From positions 124,001-188,000 of the forward strand of contig JACYLU010000016.1 in the NCBI GenBank assembly GCA_015272325.1: a stretch of 64,000 bases of DNA, written 5' to 3'. Shown piece after piece: positions 45,559 to 54,358 of this stretch. Position 1 is the first letter of the stretch. Every line of letters starts with the position of its first letter. The position numbers and the translations under genes are program-made. The stretch is from Synechococcales cyanobacterium C42_A2020_086. Lineage in GTDB: Bacteria; Cyanobacteriota; Cyanobacteriia; Elainellales; Elainellaceae. The notes below the pieces were generated by a model. That model was given only the letters and a program-made list of their open reading frames with translations. It was not told the origin of the DNA and did no database searches.

Positions 45559-46518
45559 ATGTCCGTTTTTAGCGCCTTGATTGGTCAGCCGCAGGCAGTA
45601 GAATTGCTGACTCGGGCAGTAGCGCTCCATCGCGTTGCCCCAGCCTATTTGTTTGTCGGGCCTGCGGGCGTAGGGCGGACTTTGGCGGCACGAAGGTTTG
45701 CCGAACTGCTGCTGGCTCCGACGGGGGCTGCGAGTAAGGTGGCGCAGCGGATTCAGCAGGGCAACCATCCAGATCTGCTTTGGGTCGAGCCGACCTATCT
45801 GCATCAGGGCAAGCGGATTTCAGCAGCCGAAGCCACCGAGCTGGGAATCAAGCGCCGTTCGCCGCCAGAAATTCGCCTGGAGCAAATCCGGGAGATTGCC
45901 CGCTTCCTCAGCCGACCGCCGCTAGAGGCACCCCGCGCCGTGGTGGTGCTAGAAGATGCCGACAGCATGGCCGAAGCCGCTGCCAACGGGCTGCTCAAGA
46001 CCCTAGAAGAACCGGGGCGGGCAACGCTGATTCTGATCGCCACTAGCCTGGAGGCGCTGCTGCCGACGCTGGTCTCGCGCTGTCAACGGATTCCCTTTCA
46101 GCGTTTAGATGCGGCCGCCATGGCACAGGTGCTGACCCAGCAAAACCAGTCCGAGATCTTGCAGCACCCTGACATTCTGGCGCTGGCACAGGGCAGCCCC
46201 GGAGACGCGATTCGGCACTGGCAGCGGCTGCAAACCCTGCCGTTCGAGCTGTTAGCGGCCGTTAAACACCTGCCAAGATCGCTGCGGGAGGCGCTGGATT
46301 TGGCGCGGCAGATTGATCACGCCCTCGACCCCGAGACGCAGCTTTGGCTGGTAGATTATTTGCAGCATTTTTATTGGCAGCAGGGGCAGTCGGGTTTATT
46401 GCCGCCGCTCGAGCAAGCCCGCCGCTACCTGCTGCAATATGTGCAGCCGCGACTCGTTTGGGAAGTGACGTTGCTGACCATCCACCACGCCACCGCTCAA
46501 GGGATGCCGGCTTCATAG
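45559..46518 (+). CDS. holB: DNA polymerase III subunit delta'
   Basis: AAA+ clamp-loader subunit, 319 aa from ATG 45559, which has a GGGAGAAG ribosome site. The P-loop is degenerate, GPAGVGRT (Lys to Arg, about residues 34-41), normal for a non-hydrolysing delta'. Further motifs: LEDADSMAEAAANGLLKTLEEP (Walker B/sensor region of the clamp-loader family) and LVSRCQRIPFQ (SRC motif with the catalytic arginine that acts on the neighbouring subunit). It lies directly after tmk, as in many bacteria. The gene ends 5 bp from the convergent CYTH gene. Confidence 0.93.
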   Translation: MSVFSALIGQPQAVELLTRAVALHRVAPAYLFVGPAGVGRTLAARRFAELLLAPTGAASKVAQRIQQGNHPDLLWVEPTYLHQGKRISAAEATELGIKRRSPPEIRLEQIREIARFLSRPPLEAPRAVVVLEDADSMAEAAANGLLKTLEEPGRATLILIATSLEALLPTLVSRCQRIPFQRLDAAAMAQVLTQQNQSEILQHPDILALAQGSPGDAIRHWQRLQTLPFELLAAVKHLPRSLREALDLARQIDHALDPETQLWLVDYLQHFYWQQGQSGLLPPLEQARRYLLQYVQPRLVWEVTLLTIHHATAQGMPAS

Positions 46519-46523
46519 CGACC

Positions 46524-47000
46524 TCACAGCGTATTACCCCATTCGCGAAACGGACGCTGTGCCAGATTAACGTTGAAATAGCGTGGATCAGCCGATACCT
46601 CGCTGCCAATCCACTCGGGCAGAAGCAGCGGCTGCTCCGGGTCGGTCAGTTCTACCTCGGCCACAATCAGACCAGCATTTTCCCCCAAAAACTCATCGAC
46701 TTCCCACACCACACCATCTTGGGGAATTCGATAGCGGATTTTCTCGATTAGCGGTCGCTGACAGAGCGTATCCAGCAATTCCGTCGCATCGCGCAGGGGA
46801 ATGACGTACTCAAACTCGGAGCGGCTGACGCCCTGCGTGGCTCCCTTGATGGTAATAAAGCCCTGCTCGCCAACAACCCGCACCCGCACCGAGCAACGCG
46901 GACTCGCCACTAAATAACCCTGCCGGTACAGCACACCCGTCCCCAGCGCCCGCCAGCCATCGCCGATCACCAAAAACTTGCGCTCAATCTCAACACCCAT
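46524..47000 (-). CDS. CYTH-domain protein (triphosphate tunnel metalloenzyme)
   Basis: Protein of 158 aa with the defining ExExK motif at the N-terminus (EIERKF, residues 4-9). Alternating basic and acidic beta strands of the tunnel follow: YRQGYLVASPRCSVRVRVVG, FITIKGATQG, SEFEYVIPLRDA, IEKIRYRIPQ, VWEVDEFLGENAGLIVAEVEL. Small bacterial members of this kind mostly hydrolyse inorganic triphosphate; adenylate-cyclase or thiamine-triphosphatase activity is less likely but not excluded. ATG 47000 follows AGAGGG. It is convergent with holB, with only a 5-bp gap. Confidence 0.9.
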   Translation of the reverse strand: MGVEIERKFLVIGDGWRALGTGVLYRQGYLVASPRCSVRVRVVGEQGFITIKGATQGVSRSEFEYVIPLRDATELLDTLCQRPLIEKIRYRIPQDGVVWEVDEFLGENAGLIVAEVELTDPEQPLLLPEWIGSEVSADPRYFNVNLAQRPFREWGNTL

Positions 47001-47618
47001 CACCCTCTGGCTCCTTGCTTGTGTCTCTGCTTACTAATTACTAATTGATCGGCTCATTACACTAGGAATAGGAAGCTTCTTTGCAACATCTACAGTTGCT
47101 CCACTCGTTTTAGTAGCAGATTACTGAACCAAGAAAAAGCTTCCGGAAACACTTCCGGAAACAGCAACTAGTCAAGTAGAGATCTTGAAGGCGACAAAGA
47201 GACAACTCGTGCGTTTTACAGACTTGCGACTCTCGTTTACAGTGAGGCAAATCTTTCGCACTCTCCTGCTACCTGATATTCTGGCGCAGTGTAAATAGAC
47301 AAAAACTGAAGCAACAGAGGACTAGCCAGACCGTTTAAAGAGCAGGTGGTGTAAAGAGCACAGGGAAAAAGTGTTCTTTATTGAACCTTCATTGAACATT
47401 GAACAAGGATTGGGGGCGGAAGTACGTTGGTTCTTCACTCAGGCAGTTCAGGCTTTGAAAAGTGAGCTTGACCTACCTGCATGTACAAGCTTTCTGAACG
47501 GAATTGAAGCTTCGATTAGGGTCACAACGGTTCAAATTGAAAAGCCTGCCAGAGTTGTTGAGCTTGATCCTCTCAAAGCTTTGAGCAATAAGCTTCTCTT
47601 GTTCCCTTGGTTCTATGC
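47001..47618. other. 618-bp region without a supported gene
   Basis: I see no convincing gene. A + strand frame from GTG 47371 stays open for about 85 codons of ordinary composition but then runs antisense through the next gene, so it is not accepted. An 11/12 tandem repeat with the palindrome TTCCGGAA in each unit lies at 47141-47164. Confidence 0.5.
47141..47164. repeat. 12-bp tandem duplication containing palindrome TTCCGGAA
   Basis: TTCCGGAAACAC is followed by TTCCGGAAACAG (11 of 12 identical). Each unit holds the perfect palindrome TTCCGGAA, so the pair could act as an operator. It is about 140 bp upstream of the CYTH gene on that gene's strand. Confidence 0.75.
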
Positions 47619-47963
47619 TCAAGATTCCTGGATCAGGTTCTGCTCAGGCTCCTCTTCGCGCACCGTGCCGTTGACCGCGCCCAGTTGCTGCCGCACATCG
47701 TCGATAGCGTCATTGAGCTGGGCAATTTTGTCTTCTAGTCCGCGTCGGGCTACTTCGATGCTCTGCTCGGTGGGAGGCTTGAGCGCCCGTTTCTTGCTCG
47801 ATTTGTCGGGCTTCGCTTCTAGCTTTGAGAAGGATTTCTCAGCGTCGGTGGGTTCCACAGGAGAGAGCCGCGACGCCGCCAACGTGCCAACAATGCCGCC
47901 GACGACACCGCCCACGACCGTTCCCAGCAGGAATCCACCCCAAAAATTTCCTTGTTGGCTCAT
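47619..47963 (-). CDS. Small membrane-anchored coiled-coil protein (YtxH-like layout)
   Basis: Protein of 114 aa with one glycine-rich N-terminal membrane segment (GGFLLGTVVGGVVGGIVGTLAA, about residues 9-30). A charged linker (KLEAKPDKSSKKRALKP) and a predicted amphipathic coiled coil (IEVARRGLEDKIAQLNDAIDDVRQQL) follow. This general shape is shared with YtxH-type and similar small envelope proteins; no specific function can be given. The start has a strong GGAAGGG ribosome site. An 18-bp perfect tandem duplication lies 17 bp upstream. Confidence 0.75.
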   Translation of the reverse strand: MSQQGNFWGGFLLGTVVGGVVGGIVGTLAASRLSPVEPTDAEKSFSKLEAKPDKSSKKRALKPPTEQSIEVARRGLEDKIAQLNDAIDDVRQQLGAVNGTVREEEPEQNLIQES

Positions 47964-47979
47964 AATCCCTTCCTACAGT

Positions 47980-48015
47980 TCCTCTTTATCTATAGCTTCC
48001 TCTTTATCTATAGCT
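47980..48015. repeat. 18-bp perfect tandem duplication
   Basis: TCCTCTTTATCTATAGCT occurs twice in succession, in the gap between upp and the small membrane-protein gene. It lies in that gene's presumed promoter or leader. Confidence 0.92.
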
Positions 48016-48099
48016 CCCTCTTCTACGACTCCCTAACCAGGATGCACATTCACCTGTTCACAGCTTACCGCATCTCTAATCCCCCTGAATTCTCTGAAA

Positions 48100-48756
48100 T
48101 TATCCCTGGGTGCCAAAGGTGCGGTCGCCAGCATCGCCCAACCCTGGCACGATGAAGCCGCGCTCGTTGACCACTTCATCTATGGCGGCTGCATACACCA
48201 CCAAGCCCGGATAGGCAGTATTCAGCTTTTGCAGGGCTGGTGGAGCCGTCACCACCGAGATGATCCGCACGAGGCTTGGATTAATGCCGCGCTGAGTCAA
48301 CTCGTCCATCACCGTCGTGATCGTGCCCCCCGTTGCCAGCATGGGTTCACTGATCAGCACCCGCGTCTGGGGATCAAACTGTGGCGGAAATTTATTGAGG
48401 TAGACACTCGGTTCCAGCGTCTCTTCGTTACGCACTACGCCAATGTGGTAAACCGACGCCAATGGCAACAGCGTTTGTGCTCCGTCTAGCAGCGACAGCC
48501 CTGCCCGCAGAATCGGTACGACCGCCACGGGCACCTCTGGATTGATAAAGGTCGCGGCACAGGGAGCCATGGGTGTATTGATCTGGGTGTCTAGGGTCGG
48601 CAGCCATTCCCGAGTCGCTTCGTAGGTGAGCCAGCGTCCTAGTTCAGTCATGGCGCTGCGAAACAGCACCGATGGGGTAGCTTCGTCGCGAGCAACCGCC
48701 AGCCAATGCTTAATCAACGGATGGGGAGGAACGTAGACACGCAATTGCAGAGTCAT
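48100..48756 (-). CDS. upp: Uracil phosphoribosyltransferase
   Basis: Salvage enzyme that makes UMP from uracil and PRPP, 218 aa from ATG 48756 (MTLQLRVYVPPHPLIKHWL). An in-frame start at 48789 is less likely. Family features: PVAVVPILRAGLSLLDGA, VRNEETLEPSVYLNKFP, the PRPP loop LISEPMLATGGTITTVMDEL (usual DPMLATG has Glu for Asp), the nucleobase segment IDEVVNERGFIVPGLGDAGDRTFGT at the C-terminus. All the binding segments are present, so it should be active. It stands alone, divergent from sufU with about 280 bp between. Confidence 0.95.
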   Translation of the reverse strand: MTLQLRVYVPPHPLIKHWLAVARDEATPSVLFRSAMTELGRWLTYEATREWLPTLDTQINTPMAPCAATFINPEVPVAVVPILRAGLSLLDGAQTLLPLASVYHIGVVRNEETLEPSVYLNKFPPQFDPQTRVLISEPMLATGGTITTVMDELTQRGINPSLVRIISVVTAPPALQKLNTAYPGLVVYAAAIDEVVNERGFIVPGLGDAGDRTFGTQG

Positions 48757-49036
48757 GGGCGTAAACGAGTAGAAGGACCGAAGAATCAATGCGGCTTGTG
48801 CCTCAAAGGCAGCAACACGCGAGCGAATTCACCATGTCAGAAAGGAGCGGCTTCTGTCAATCAGGAGAGGCAATTAGCAGAGACAATTAGCAGGAGCTAG
48901 TTTGAGATGATGCTTTCGCTGCTCCGGGCATTGATCTGGAATATTGTGTCTCATCGCCCCTTCTATCTGGTGACTGACCGGCGACTGATAGGATCAAACA
49001 AGATGAAATCGATATATCGTCGCAGTTGCACCCCCT

Positions 49037-49501
49037 ATGTCGTTGGATAATTTGCGGGATCTCTATCAACAGGTGATCCTGGAACGCTACAAAAAGCCTC
49101 GCAATCGAGGCAAAACCGACCCGGTAGATCGCTACCAGAAGGGGCACAATCCCTCCTGTGGTGACACGATTGAACTGACGCTCAAGTTCAATGAAGCGGG
49201 CGACCGTATTGATGATGTCAAATTTGAAGGCGAAGGCTGTGCCATTTCGATGGCGTCGGCGGACCTGATGGCAGAGGCATTGCGGGGTCGCTCGCCGGCA
49301 GAAGCGCTAGAGATGGTGCAGAAATTTCAGGCAATGATGCGCGGTGAAGCCGAATTTCCGCAGGAGTTCCGCAAGCTCAATGTAATGCAGGGCGTTGCTC
49401 AGTTTCCGGTGCGGATCAAATGTGCCAACCTCTCCTGGCACACCCTTAAGGCGGCGTTAGAGCTGGCTCAAGATGCGCCGGAGTTTGTCAGCAACGAGTA
49501 A
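49037..49501 (+). CDS. sufU: SufU-type Fe-S cluster assembly scaffold
   Basis: IscU/SufU-like protein of 154 aa. The three conserved cysteines are in place: C41 in NPSCGDTIEL with Asp 43, C68 in EGEGCAISMASADLM, C129 in IKCANLSWHTL. The roughly 18-residue insertion between the second and third cysteine regions (GRSPAEALEMVQKFQAMMRGE) marks SufU rather than IscU. SufU proteins act as zinc-dependent sulfur-transfer partners of the SufS desulfurase. The remaining suf genes are not in this window. The ycf51 gene follows 59 bp downstream. Confidence 0.92.
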   Translation: MSLDNLRDLYQQVILERYKKPRNRGKTDPVDRYQKGHNPSCGDTIELTLKFNEAGDRIDDVKFEGEGCAISMASADLMAEALRGRSPAEALEMVQKFQAMMRGEAEFPQEFRKLNVMQGVAQFPVRIKCANLSWHTLKAALELAQDAPEFVSNE

Positions 49502-49560
49502 CCTTTAACCTCAAATCTCTTAACCTCGACATCCTGTAACCCCCATTTTATGAAACCCTT

Positions 49561-50091
49561 ATGCCAACGACTGCTGACTTTTTGACCTACAGCCAGTGGG
49601 CTGGGCTGACGACCCTAGCCTTGGGGCTGCTCACTCTGATTGCCTTTCTACTGAAGTGGGGATTGCGCTTTCGCCTAGTCGGCGTGACAGGCTTTATGCT
49701 CGTGCTCACCAGTGGTTTGTTTGCCTTGGGTTTGGTACCCTTTACCCGCACCACCGTTCCTGGTGCCGTTCGTTTTGCGCGGGTGTACGATACGGGCGCT
49801 ACTCAGGCTGTGATTGCTGTGCCGCCGACCATTACCCCCTCAGAACTAGAAGCCACCCTAAAGCAGGCCGCCAATGATTTGTTCTCTCCTGGTCGTTTGG
49901 GTCGTCGCACTGATCAACTCACGATTCGCGCCCGCACAGTGCTGCACCCGGAACCCGGCGTCTCTCAGCCCTTGTTTCTGGGACAAATCAAGCGCTCGCT
50001 GCTTGTCCGCGACGATGACCAGATGACGATCGAGCTGTTTACCGACAACCTGGCCAAGTTGCCACCTGCGTCGGTGACTTCGGATACCTAA
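49561..50091 (+). CDS. ycf51: Ycf51 family protein
   Basis: Membrane protein of 176 aa in the Ycf51 (DUF2518) family, conserved in cyanobacteria and some algal plastids, function unknown. Two N-terminal membrane segments (WAGLTTLALGLLTLIAFLLKW; LVGVTGFMLVLTSGLFALGLVP) are followed by a soluble domain with recognisable features FTRTTVPGAVRFARVYDTGATQAV, LEATLKQAANDLFSPGRLG and LTIRARTVLHPEPGVSQPLFLG. It is a good marker for the cyanobacterial origin of the DNA. It lies 59 bp after sufU. Confidence 0.92.
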   Translation: MPTTADFLTYSQWAGLTTLALGLLTLIAFLLKWGLRFRLVGVTGFMLVLTSGLFALGLVPFTRTTVPGAVRFARVYDTGATQAVIAVPPTITPSELEATLKQAANDLFSPGRLGRRTDQLTIRARTVLHPEPGVSQPLFLGQIKRSLLVRDDDQMTIELFTDNLAKLPPASVTSDT

Positions 50092-50181
50092 ATCTCAGGA
50101 TCGGTAAGATGAGAACAGGTCGAGTGTAGTAAAGTAATCTTTACCTCGCGTTTCCATCTCCTGAGGTTTTCTATTCGGTTT

Positions 50182-51360
50182 ATGACAGATATACCCTTGC
50201 CTGTGCACCCTACTCGGATGGATGCTGCACCGTTGACGCTAATGGTTGCGCCTGCTCAGGTTGTTCGGGGAGGGCAGGCGATCGCTCAGGCAGGAGAAGC
50301 CATCGCCCGGTTGGGGCAGCGTCCTTTGATCGTCGGCGGCACCCAAACCCTGGCCGTGATTCAGCCGGTGTTGCAGCCAGTGCTACAGCAGCAGTCGCTA
50401 GTGGCCACAGCCGCGTCCTACAGTCCTGACTGTAGCGAGTCGAGCTTGACAAGGCTGCGGCACGCCGTGACGGATCATCAGGCAGACCTAGTCATTGGTG
50501 TGGGGGGCGGCAAAGCCTTGGATGCGGCGAAACTGCTGGCGTACCAGTGCCACCTGCCCGTGGTGACGATTCCTACCTCGGCAGCCACCTGTGCCGCCTG
50601 GACGGCCTTATCTAACGTATACAGCGATCAAGGCGGATTCCTCTACGATGTCGGGTTGCCCAAATGCCCGGATCTGCTGGTGCTCGACTATGACCTGATT
50701 CAAACCGCACCGCCGCGCACCTTGGTGGCTGGCATTGGGGATGCCTTGGCCAAGTGGTATGAAGCCTCAGTGAGCAGTGGGCACTCGGAGCAAACCCTAG
50801 TTATTGCTGCCGTGCAGCAGGCGCGAGTGCTGCGGGATCTGCTCTTCCAGAATTCCCTAGCTGCACTCCAGGAGCCGGGTAGCGCTGTCTGGCGAGAAGT
50901 GGTAGACGCGACGGTGCTGCTAGCAGGTGTGATCGGTGGTTTGGGTGGAGCTCAGTGCCGCACGGTGGCTGCCCACGCGGTACACAACGGCTTGACCCAC
51001 TTGCTGCAAAGCCACGGCACGCTGCACGGCGAGAAGGTAGCCTACGGGATTTTGGTGCAGCTGCGTCTGGAAGAACTGGTGCAGGGGAATCAGTTGGCGG
51101 CGACGGCGCGGCAGCAGCTCCTCAAGTTCTACAGCGACATCGGACTACCGCAAACTCTGGCAGATCTGGGACTACAGCAGATAACCGTAGCGGAACTGCA
51201 GTATGCTGCCGAACTGGCCTGTCAGCCGCAGTCGGATATCCACCGTTTGCCATTCGATGTGACGCCCAGCCAACTCATGGCGGCGATGGTGTCCACAACT
51301 GCCCCCTGCTCGGATCGTCGCAGCGACCGAACCGCAGACCCTTCCACGCCGCTAGGTTAA
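50182..51360 (+). CDS. Iron-containing alcohol dehydrogenase, glycerol-dehydrogenase-like
   Basis: NAD(P)-dependent dehydrogenase of 392 aa in the GldA-type branch. The nucleotide motif is VIGVGGGKALDAAKLLA followed by TIPTSAATCAAWTALSNVYS. Metal-binding residues are visible: Asp in GIGDALAKWYE, His in AAHAVHNGLTHL and His in LHGEKVAYG. The physiological substrate in cyanobacteria is not known. A later in-frame ATG (50221) may be the start. The aminotransferase gene follows 38 bp downstream on the same strand, so the two are likely co-transcribed. Confidence 0.9.
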   Translation: MTDIPLPVHPTRMDAAPLTLMVAPAQVVRGGQAIAQAGEAIARLGQRPLIVGGTQTLAVIQPVLQPVLQQQSLVATAASYSPDCSESSLTRLRHAVTDHQADLVIGVGGGKALDAAKLLAYQCHLPVVTIPTSAATCAAWTALSNVYSDQGGFLYDVGLPKCPDLLVLDYDLIQTAPPRTLVAGIGDALAKWYEASVSSGHSEQTLVIAAVQQARVLRDLLFQNSLAALQEPGSAVWREVVDATVLLAGVIGGLGGAQCRTVAAHAVHNGLTHLLQSHGTLHGEKVAYGILVQLRLEELVQGNQLAATARQQLLKFYSDIGLPQTLADLGLQQITVAELQYAAELACQPQSDIHRLPFDVTPSQLMAAMVSTTAPCSDRRSDRTADPSTPLG

Positions 51361-51397
51361 CACTCTTCTGTTCCTCTCTCAATCACCCTGTGAAAGC

Positions 51398-52609
51398 ATG
51401 TCTCTAAGTTGGATTCCTCCTGCCGATCGCCTCAGTGCCCTGCCGCCCTACGTCTTTGCCCGCCTCGATGAACTGAAGGCGCGCGCTCGGGAACAGGGAC
51501 TGGACCTGATTGACCTCGGCATGGGAAATCCCGATGGAGCTACCCCGCAACCTGTCGTAGATGCCGCCATTGCCGCTCTGCAAAACCCAGCCAACCACGG
51601 TTATCCGCCCTTTGAAGGAACTGCCAGTTTCCGCCGTGCCATTACCGATTGGTACCAGCGTCGCTATGATGTGGAGCTAGATCCCGACGGCGAAGCCCTA
51701 CCGCTGCTCGGTTCAAAGGAAGGTCTGGGGCATCTGGCCATGGCCTATGTCAATCCCGGCGATCTGGTGCTAGTGCCAAGTCCGGCCTATCCTGCCCACT
51801 TTCGGGGGCCATTAATCGCCGGCGGCAAAATCTATCCCCTGCTCCTCAAACCCGAGAACGACTGGCTGATTGACCTCGCCAGCATTCCCGATGCCGTAGC
51901 CGAACAAGCCAAAATCCTCTACTTCAACTATCCCAATAACCCCACGGCAGCCACCGCGCCCCGCGAGTTTTTTGAAGAAATCGTCGCCTTTGCCCGTCGC
52001 TACGAAATTCTACTGGTGCATGACCTCTGCTACGCTGAACTGGCGTTTGATGGTTATCACCCCACGAGTCTGCTGGAAATTCCTGGTGCCAAAGAGATCG
52101 GGGTTGAGTTCCACACGCTCTCGAAAACCTACAACATGGCAGGCTGGCGGGTCGGCTTTGTCGTTGGCAATCGCCACATCATCCAAGGGCTGCGCACCCT
52201 GAAGACGAATCTCGACTACGGTATCTTCGCTGCTCTGCAGTCTGCGGCCGAAACTGCCCTGCGCTTGCCCGACATGTATCTCCACGAAGTGCAGGCCCGT
52301 TACCGCGCTCGCCGTGACTTCCTGATCCAAGGCTTAGCCAACCTCGGCTGGGATGTTCCTAAACCGAAGGCGACAATGTACCTCTGGGTGCCCTGTCCGC
52401 CCGATACCCACTCCACTGATTTTGCCCTCTCGGTGCTGCAACAAACGGGCGTTGTCGTTACTCCGGGCAATGCCTTTGGCAGCGGTGGTGAAGGCTACAT
52501 TCGCATCAGTTTGATTGCCGAGCAAGACCGCTTGCAGCAGGCGCTGAATCGCTTTCAGCAAGCCAATATCCGCTATTCGTCTTCGCTTGTGTCGCCGCAA
52601 AAAAGCTAA
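51398..52609 (+). CDS. PLP-dependent class I/II aminotransferase (aspartate / LL-DAP type)
   Basis: Cytoplasmic aminotransferase of 403 aa. The N-terminus IPPADRLSALPPYVFARLDEL and LIDLGMGNPDGATPQPV are typical of the aspartate/LL-diaminopimelate group. PLP contacts: GSKEGLGHLAMAYVNPGD, YFNYPNNPTAATAP, VHDLCYAELAFDG (Asp to pyridine nitrogen). The PLP-lysine is near residue 243 in HTLSKTYNMAGWRVGF, and the substrate-carboxylate Arg is in GEGYIRISL. Whether it makes aspartate, diaminopimelate or another amino acid cannot be decided here. It follows the GldA-like gene by 38 bp. Confidence 0.92.
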   Translation: MSLSWIPPADRLSALPPYVFARLDELKARAREQGLDLIDLGMGNPDGATPQPVVDAAIAALQNPANHGYPPFEGTASFRRAITDWYQRRYDVELDPDGEALPLLGSKEGLGHLAMAYVNPGDLVLVPSPAYPAHFRGPLIAGGKIYPLLLKPENDWLIDLASIPDAVAEQAKILYFNYPNNPTAATAPREFFEEIVAFARRYEILLVHDLCYAELAFDGYHPTSLLEIPGAKEIGVEFHTLSKTYNMAGWRVGFVVGNRHIIQGLRTLKTNLDYGIFAALQSAAETALRLPDMYLHEVQARYRARRDFLIQGLANLGWDVPKPKATMYLWVPCPPDTHSTDFALSVLQQTGVVVTPGNAFGSGGEGYIRISLIAEQDRLQQALNRFQQANIRYSSSLVSPQKS

Positions 52610-52641
52610 CGCAGTTTTCCTATGCAGAGGTGAATCAGAAC

Positions 52642-52665
52642 GAGGATAGAACGGAGGATAGAACG
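52642..52665. repeat. 12-bp perfect tandem duplication
   Basis: GAGGATAGAACG occurs twice in succession just upstream of the start codon at 52690. Each unit contains GAGG, so it multiplies Shine-Dalgarno-like sequence in the leader. Confidence 0.9.
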
Positions 52666-52689
52666 AAGGAAAAGCGAGGATCACACTCT

Positions 52690-53223
52690 ATGACCACTCC
52701 CCTATCGATACCAGAATCTGTGAGCTTTGAAGAAGCAATTGCTCTGACTCAAACCCTGATGGCGCAGCTAGAACAGCACCAGCTTTCGGAATCTGAGCTG
52801 GAAACGATTGTTTCGGCACTGGTACGTAGTGAAAATGGAGCGCGGGGGTTTTTCGTAACCTATCTCACCGATGACCGCCCACTCGCAGATCAGCCTTCCG
52901 AAGCCATCATTCGCGCTCTACGCTCTGCGCCTGCCATCGTCGCGGAACTGCTGGTGAAAAATCTGGCAATGTCTACGGCTATGGGGATTACGCATCGCCG
53001 CAACCAGGATGATGCTATGGCTCAAGGCTCAGACCGGGTGCAGCACCGTACCGCCGCCCTGATGCAGCAACTGCAGTTGCCCGAAATTACCGACCAGGCC
53101 AGAAAACTTCAGCAGAGCGTCACTACAGGTAGGGGCGACTATCAGACATTTCTCGACCGCTGGGGCTATGATGCGGAGCAACGACAGCAAATCCAGCAGG
53201 TGTTTCAAGCAACCTTGGGTTAG
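52690..53223 (+). CDS. Conserved-looking cyanobacterial protein, unassigned
   Basis: Soluble, mostly helical protein of 177 aa from ATG 52690 (MTTPLSIPESVSFEEAI) with GAGGA 10 nt upstream; a longer frame from 52630 runs through the duplicated leader. It is Gln/Ala/Leu-rich with segments ALVRSENGARGFFVTYLTDD, IIRALRSAPAIVAELLVKNLAMSTAM and FLDRWGYDAEQRQQIQQVF. No membrane segment and no motif I recognise. It stands alone between the aminotransferase and a membrane-protein gene. Confidence 0.75.
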   Translation: MTTPLSIPESVSFEEAIALTQTLMAQLEQHQLSESELETIVSALVRSENGARGFFVTYLTDDRPLADQPSEAIIRALRSAPAIVAELLVKNLAMSTAMGITHRRNQDDAMAQGSDRVQHRTAALMQQLQLPEITDQARKLQQSVTTGRGDYQTFLDRWGYDAEQRQQIQQVFQATLG

Positions 53224-53377
53224 CCAGACCGCCGAGCTGTACTAGCATAAAAATAGTCTGTAAAGCCACCGTCTAGAGTCATTGTCTAGAAAGTTAATGT
53301 TCAAGAGTTTAACTTCAAGAGTTTAGACCCCTCTAGAAGCACGCTCTGGAAACAATATTAGAAAAAACAATTTAGAA
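53224..53377. other. Short spacer with a 14-bp imperfect duplication
   Basis: TTCAAGAGTTTAAC at 53300 is repeated as TTCAAGAGTTTAGA (12 of 14 identical). The motif GTCTAGA is also present twice nearby. No gene. Confidence 0.5.
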
Positions 53378-53911
53378 ATGGGTGGTATTGAAGCAGCATG
53401 GGGGCAAGCAGATATGCCGTGGGGATTCAATCAAAGCATGCTCGATCGGTTCTGGGAGTCGCTCACTGCTCCTATTTGGGATTGGTTGAATCAATATCCA
53501 GTGCTCTATTGGCTGATGCTACATCCCATCTGGCTGCTGGTGACTTTGGTGACTCTGCTGTTTTTGCTCTCGGGGTTGCTAGGAGCCATTGCTCGCCTGA
53601 CTGAACGGCTGTGGCTGGCTATTCTGCGCTCGCCCATTACCCTGATGCAGTGGCTCTGGCGAGGCAGTCTCTTTTTGTTGAGCCGCCTGTTTGCTGCCAA
53701 ATCAACCGCGGTTCATTCAGTCTCGGCAAAATCATCAGTCCCAACCCTAGGAACGGCCAGTTTAACGCCCAGTACTTCGCTAACTTCACAGGTAACTTCA
53801 CAGGATCGTCTCACCGAGGTCCTAAATCGTTTAGAGGTGCTGCGCCAAGAGCAAGATGAACTGCTGCGAGAGGTCAAACTGCTGCTTGGCACCCAATCAG
53901 TGAGCCGCTGA
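53378..53911 (+). CDS. Membrane protein with C-terminal coiled coil, unassigned
   Basis: Protein of 177 aa. A hydrophobic helical hairpin (LYWLMLHPIWLLVTLVTLLFLLSGLLGAIARL, about 45-75) and a second amphipathic segment (SPITLMQWLWRGSLFLLSRLF) are followed by a Ser/Thr-rich linker and a C-terminal coiled coil (LTEVLNRLEVLRQEQDELLREVKLLL). The family is not recognised. The layout suggests a membrane-anchored oligomer. ATG 53378 has only a weak ribosome site; an internal ATG (53414) is possible. Confidence 0.7.
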   Translation: MGGIEAAWGQADMPWGFNQSMLDRFWESLTAPIWDWLNQYPVLYWLMLHPIWLLVTLVTLLFLLSGLLGAIARLTERLWLAILRSPITLMQWLWRGSLFLLSRLFAAKSTAVHSVSAKSSVPTLGTASLTPSTSLTSQVTSQDRLTEVLNRLEVLRQEQDELLREVKLLLGTQSVSR

Positions 53912-54047
53912 GGAGCGATCTAGATGGTGTCACTCCTTACCGCGATGGGGATCACGTCTGCTGTCTGCCTGAATCACTCCTAGCGTTTGGGTAATATCAC
54001 TTAATAACGCCAACACTTTAGCCATAGTGAGGTTAGTTTCACCTAGG

Positions 54048-54275
54048 ATGCTGCCGATGCCCGTCCAACTTTGCCTCCTCGATTGGGCGCTTGCCGATCT
54101 ATTTGCCACTGTTGCCGACTCCGGCACCCTGACTCTAGCCGATCGCTACGGATTGCTGGCAGCTCTCCTGCAGGAATCGCTGACTGAGGAAGAACGGATG
54201 ATGGTCGATCGGATGCTCTATGCAATCTGGCGTGGACGGATAACCGTCGTAGATGAATTATCGGTGGTGCAATAA
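54048..54275 (+). CDS. Small soluble protein, unassigned
   Basis: About 75 aa (MLPMPVQLCLLDWALADLF...). It is mainly helical and acidic, with LADRYGLLAALLQESLTEEERMMVDRMLYAIWRGRI. Alternative starts are GTG 54027 and ATG 54057. It reads like a genuine small cyanobacterial gene, but no function is known to me. The stop codon lies in a 14-bp-period duplication (54263-54291) that repeats GTGCAATAAAG, so the stop itself is present twice. Confidence 0.6.
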   Translation: MLPMPVQLCLLDWALADLFATVADSGTLTLADRYGLLAALLQESLTEEERMMVDRMLYAIWRGRITVVDELSVVQ

Positions 54276-54358
54276 AGGTAGTGCAATAAAGATTGATCTC
54301 TAAAGCAGAGCAAAACGGAGCAGATTCTTCATGACCATGGCTTCATGACTTTAACCCA

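Noticed and set aside
47371-48036. Long + strand frame of about 221 codons
   Set aside because: The second half is antisense to the well-supported small membrane-protein gene at 47619-47963, and its Ser-rich composition there is typical of a shadow frame. The first 85 codons alone have no recognised motif.
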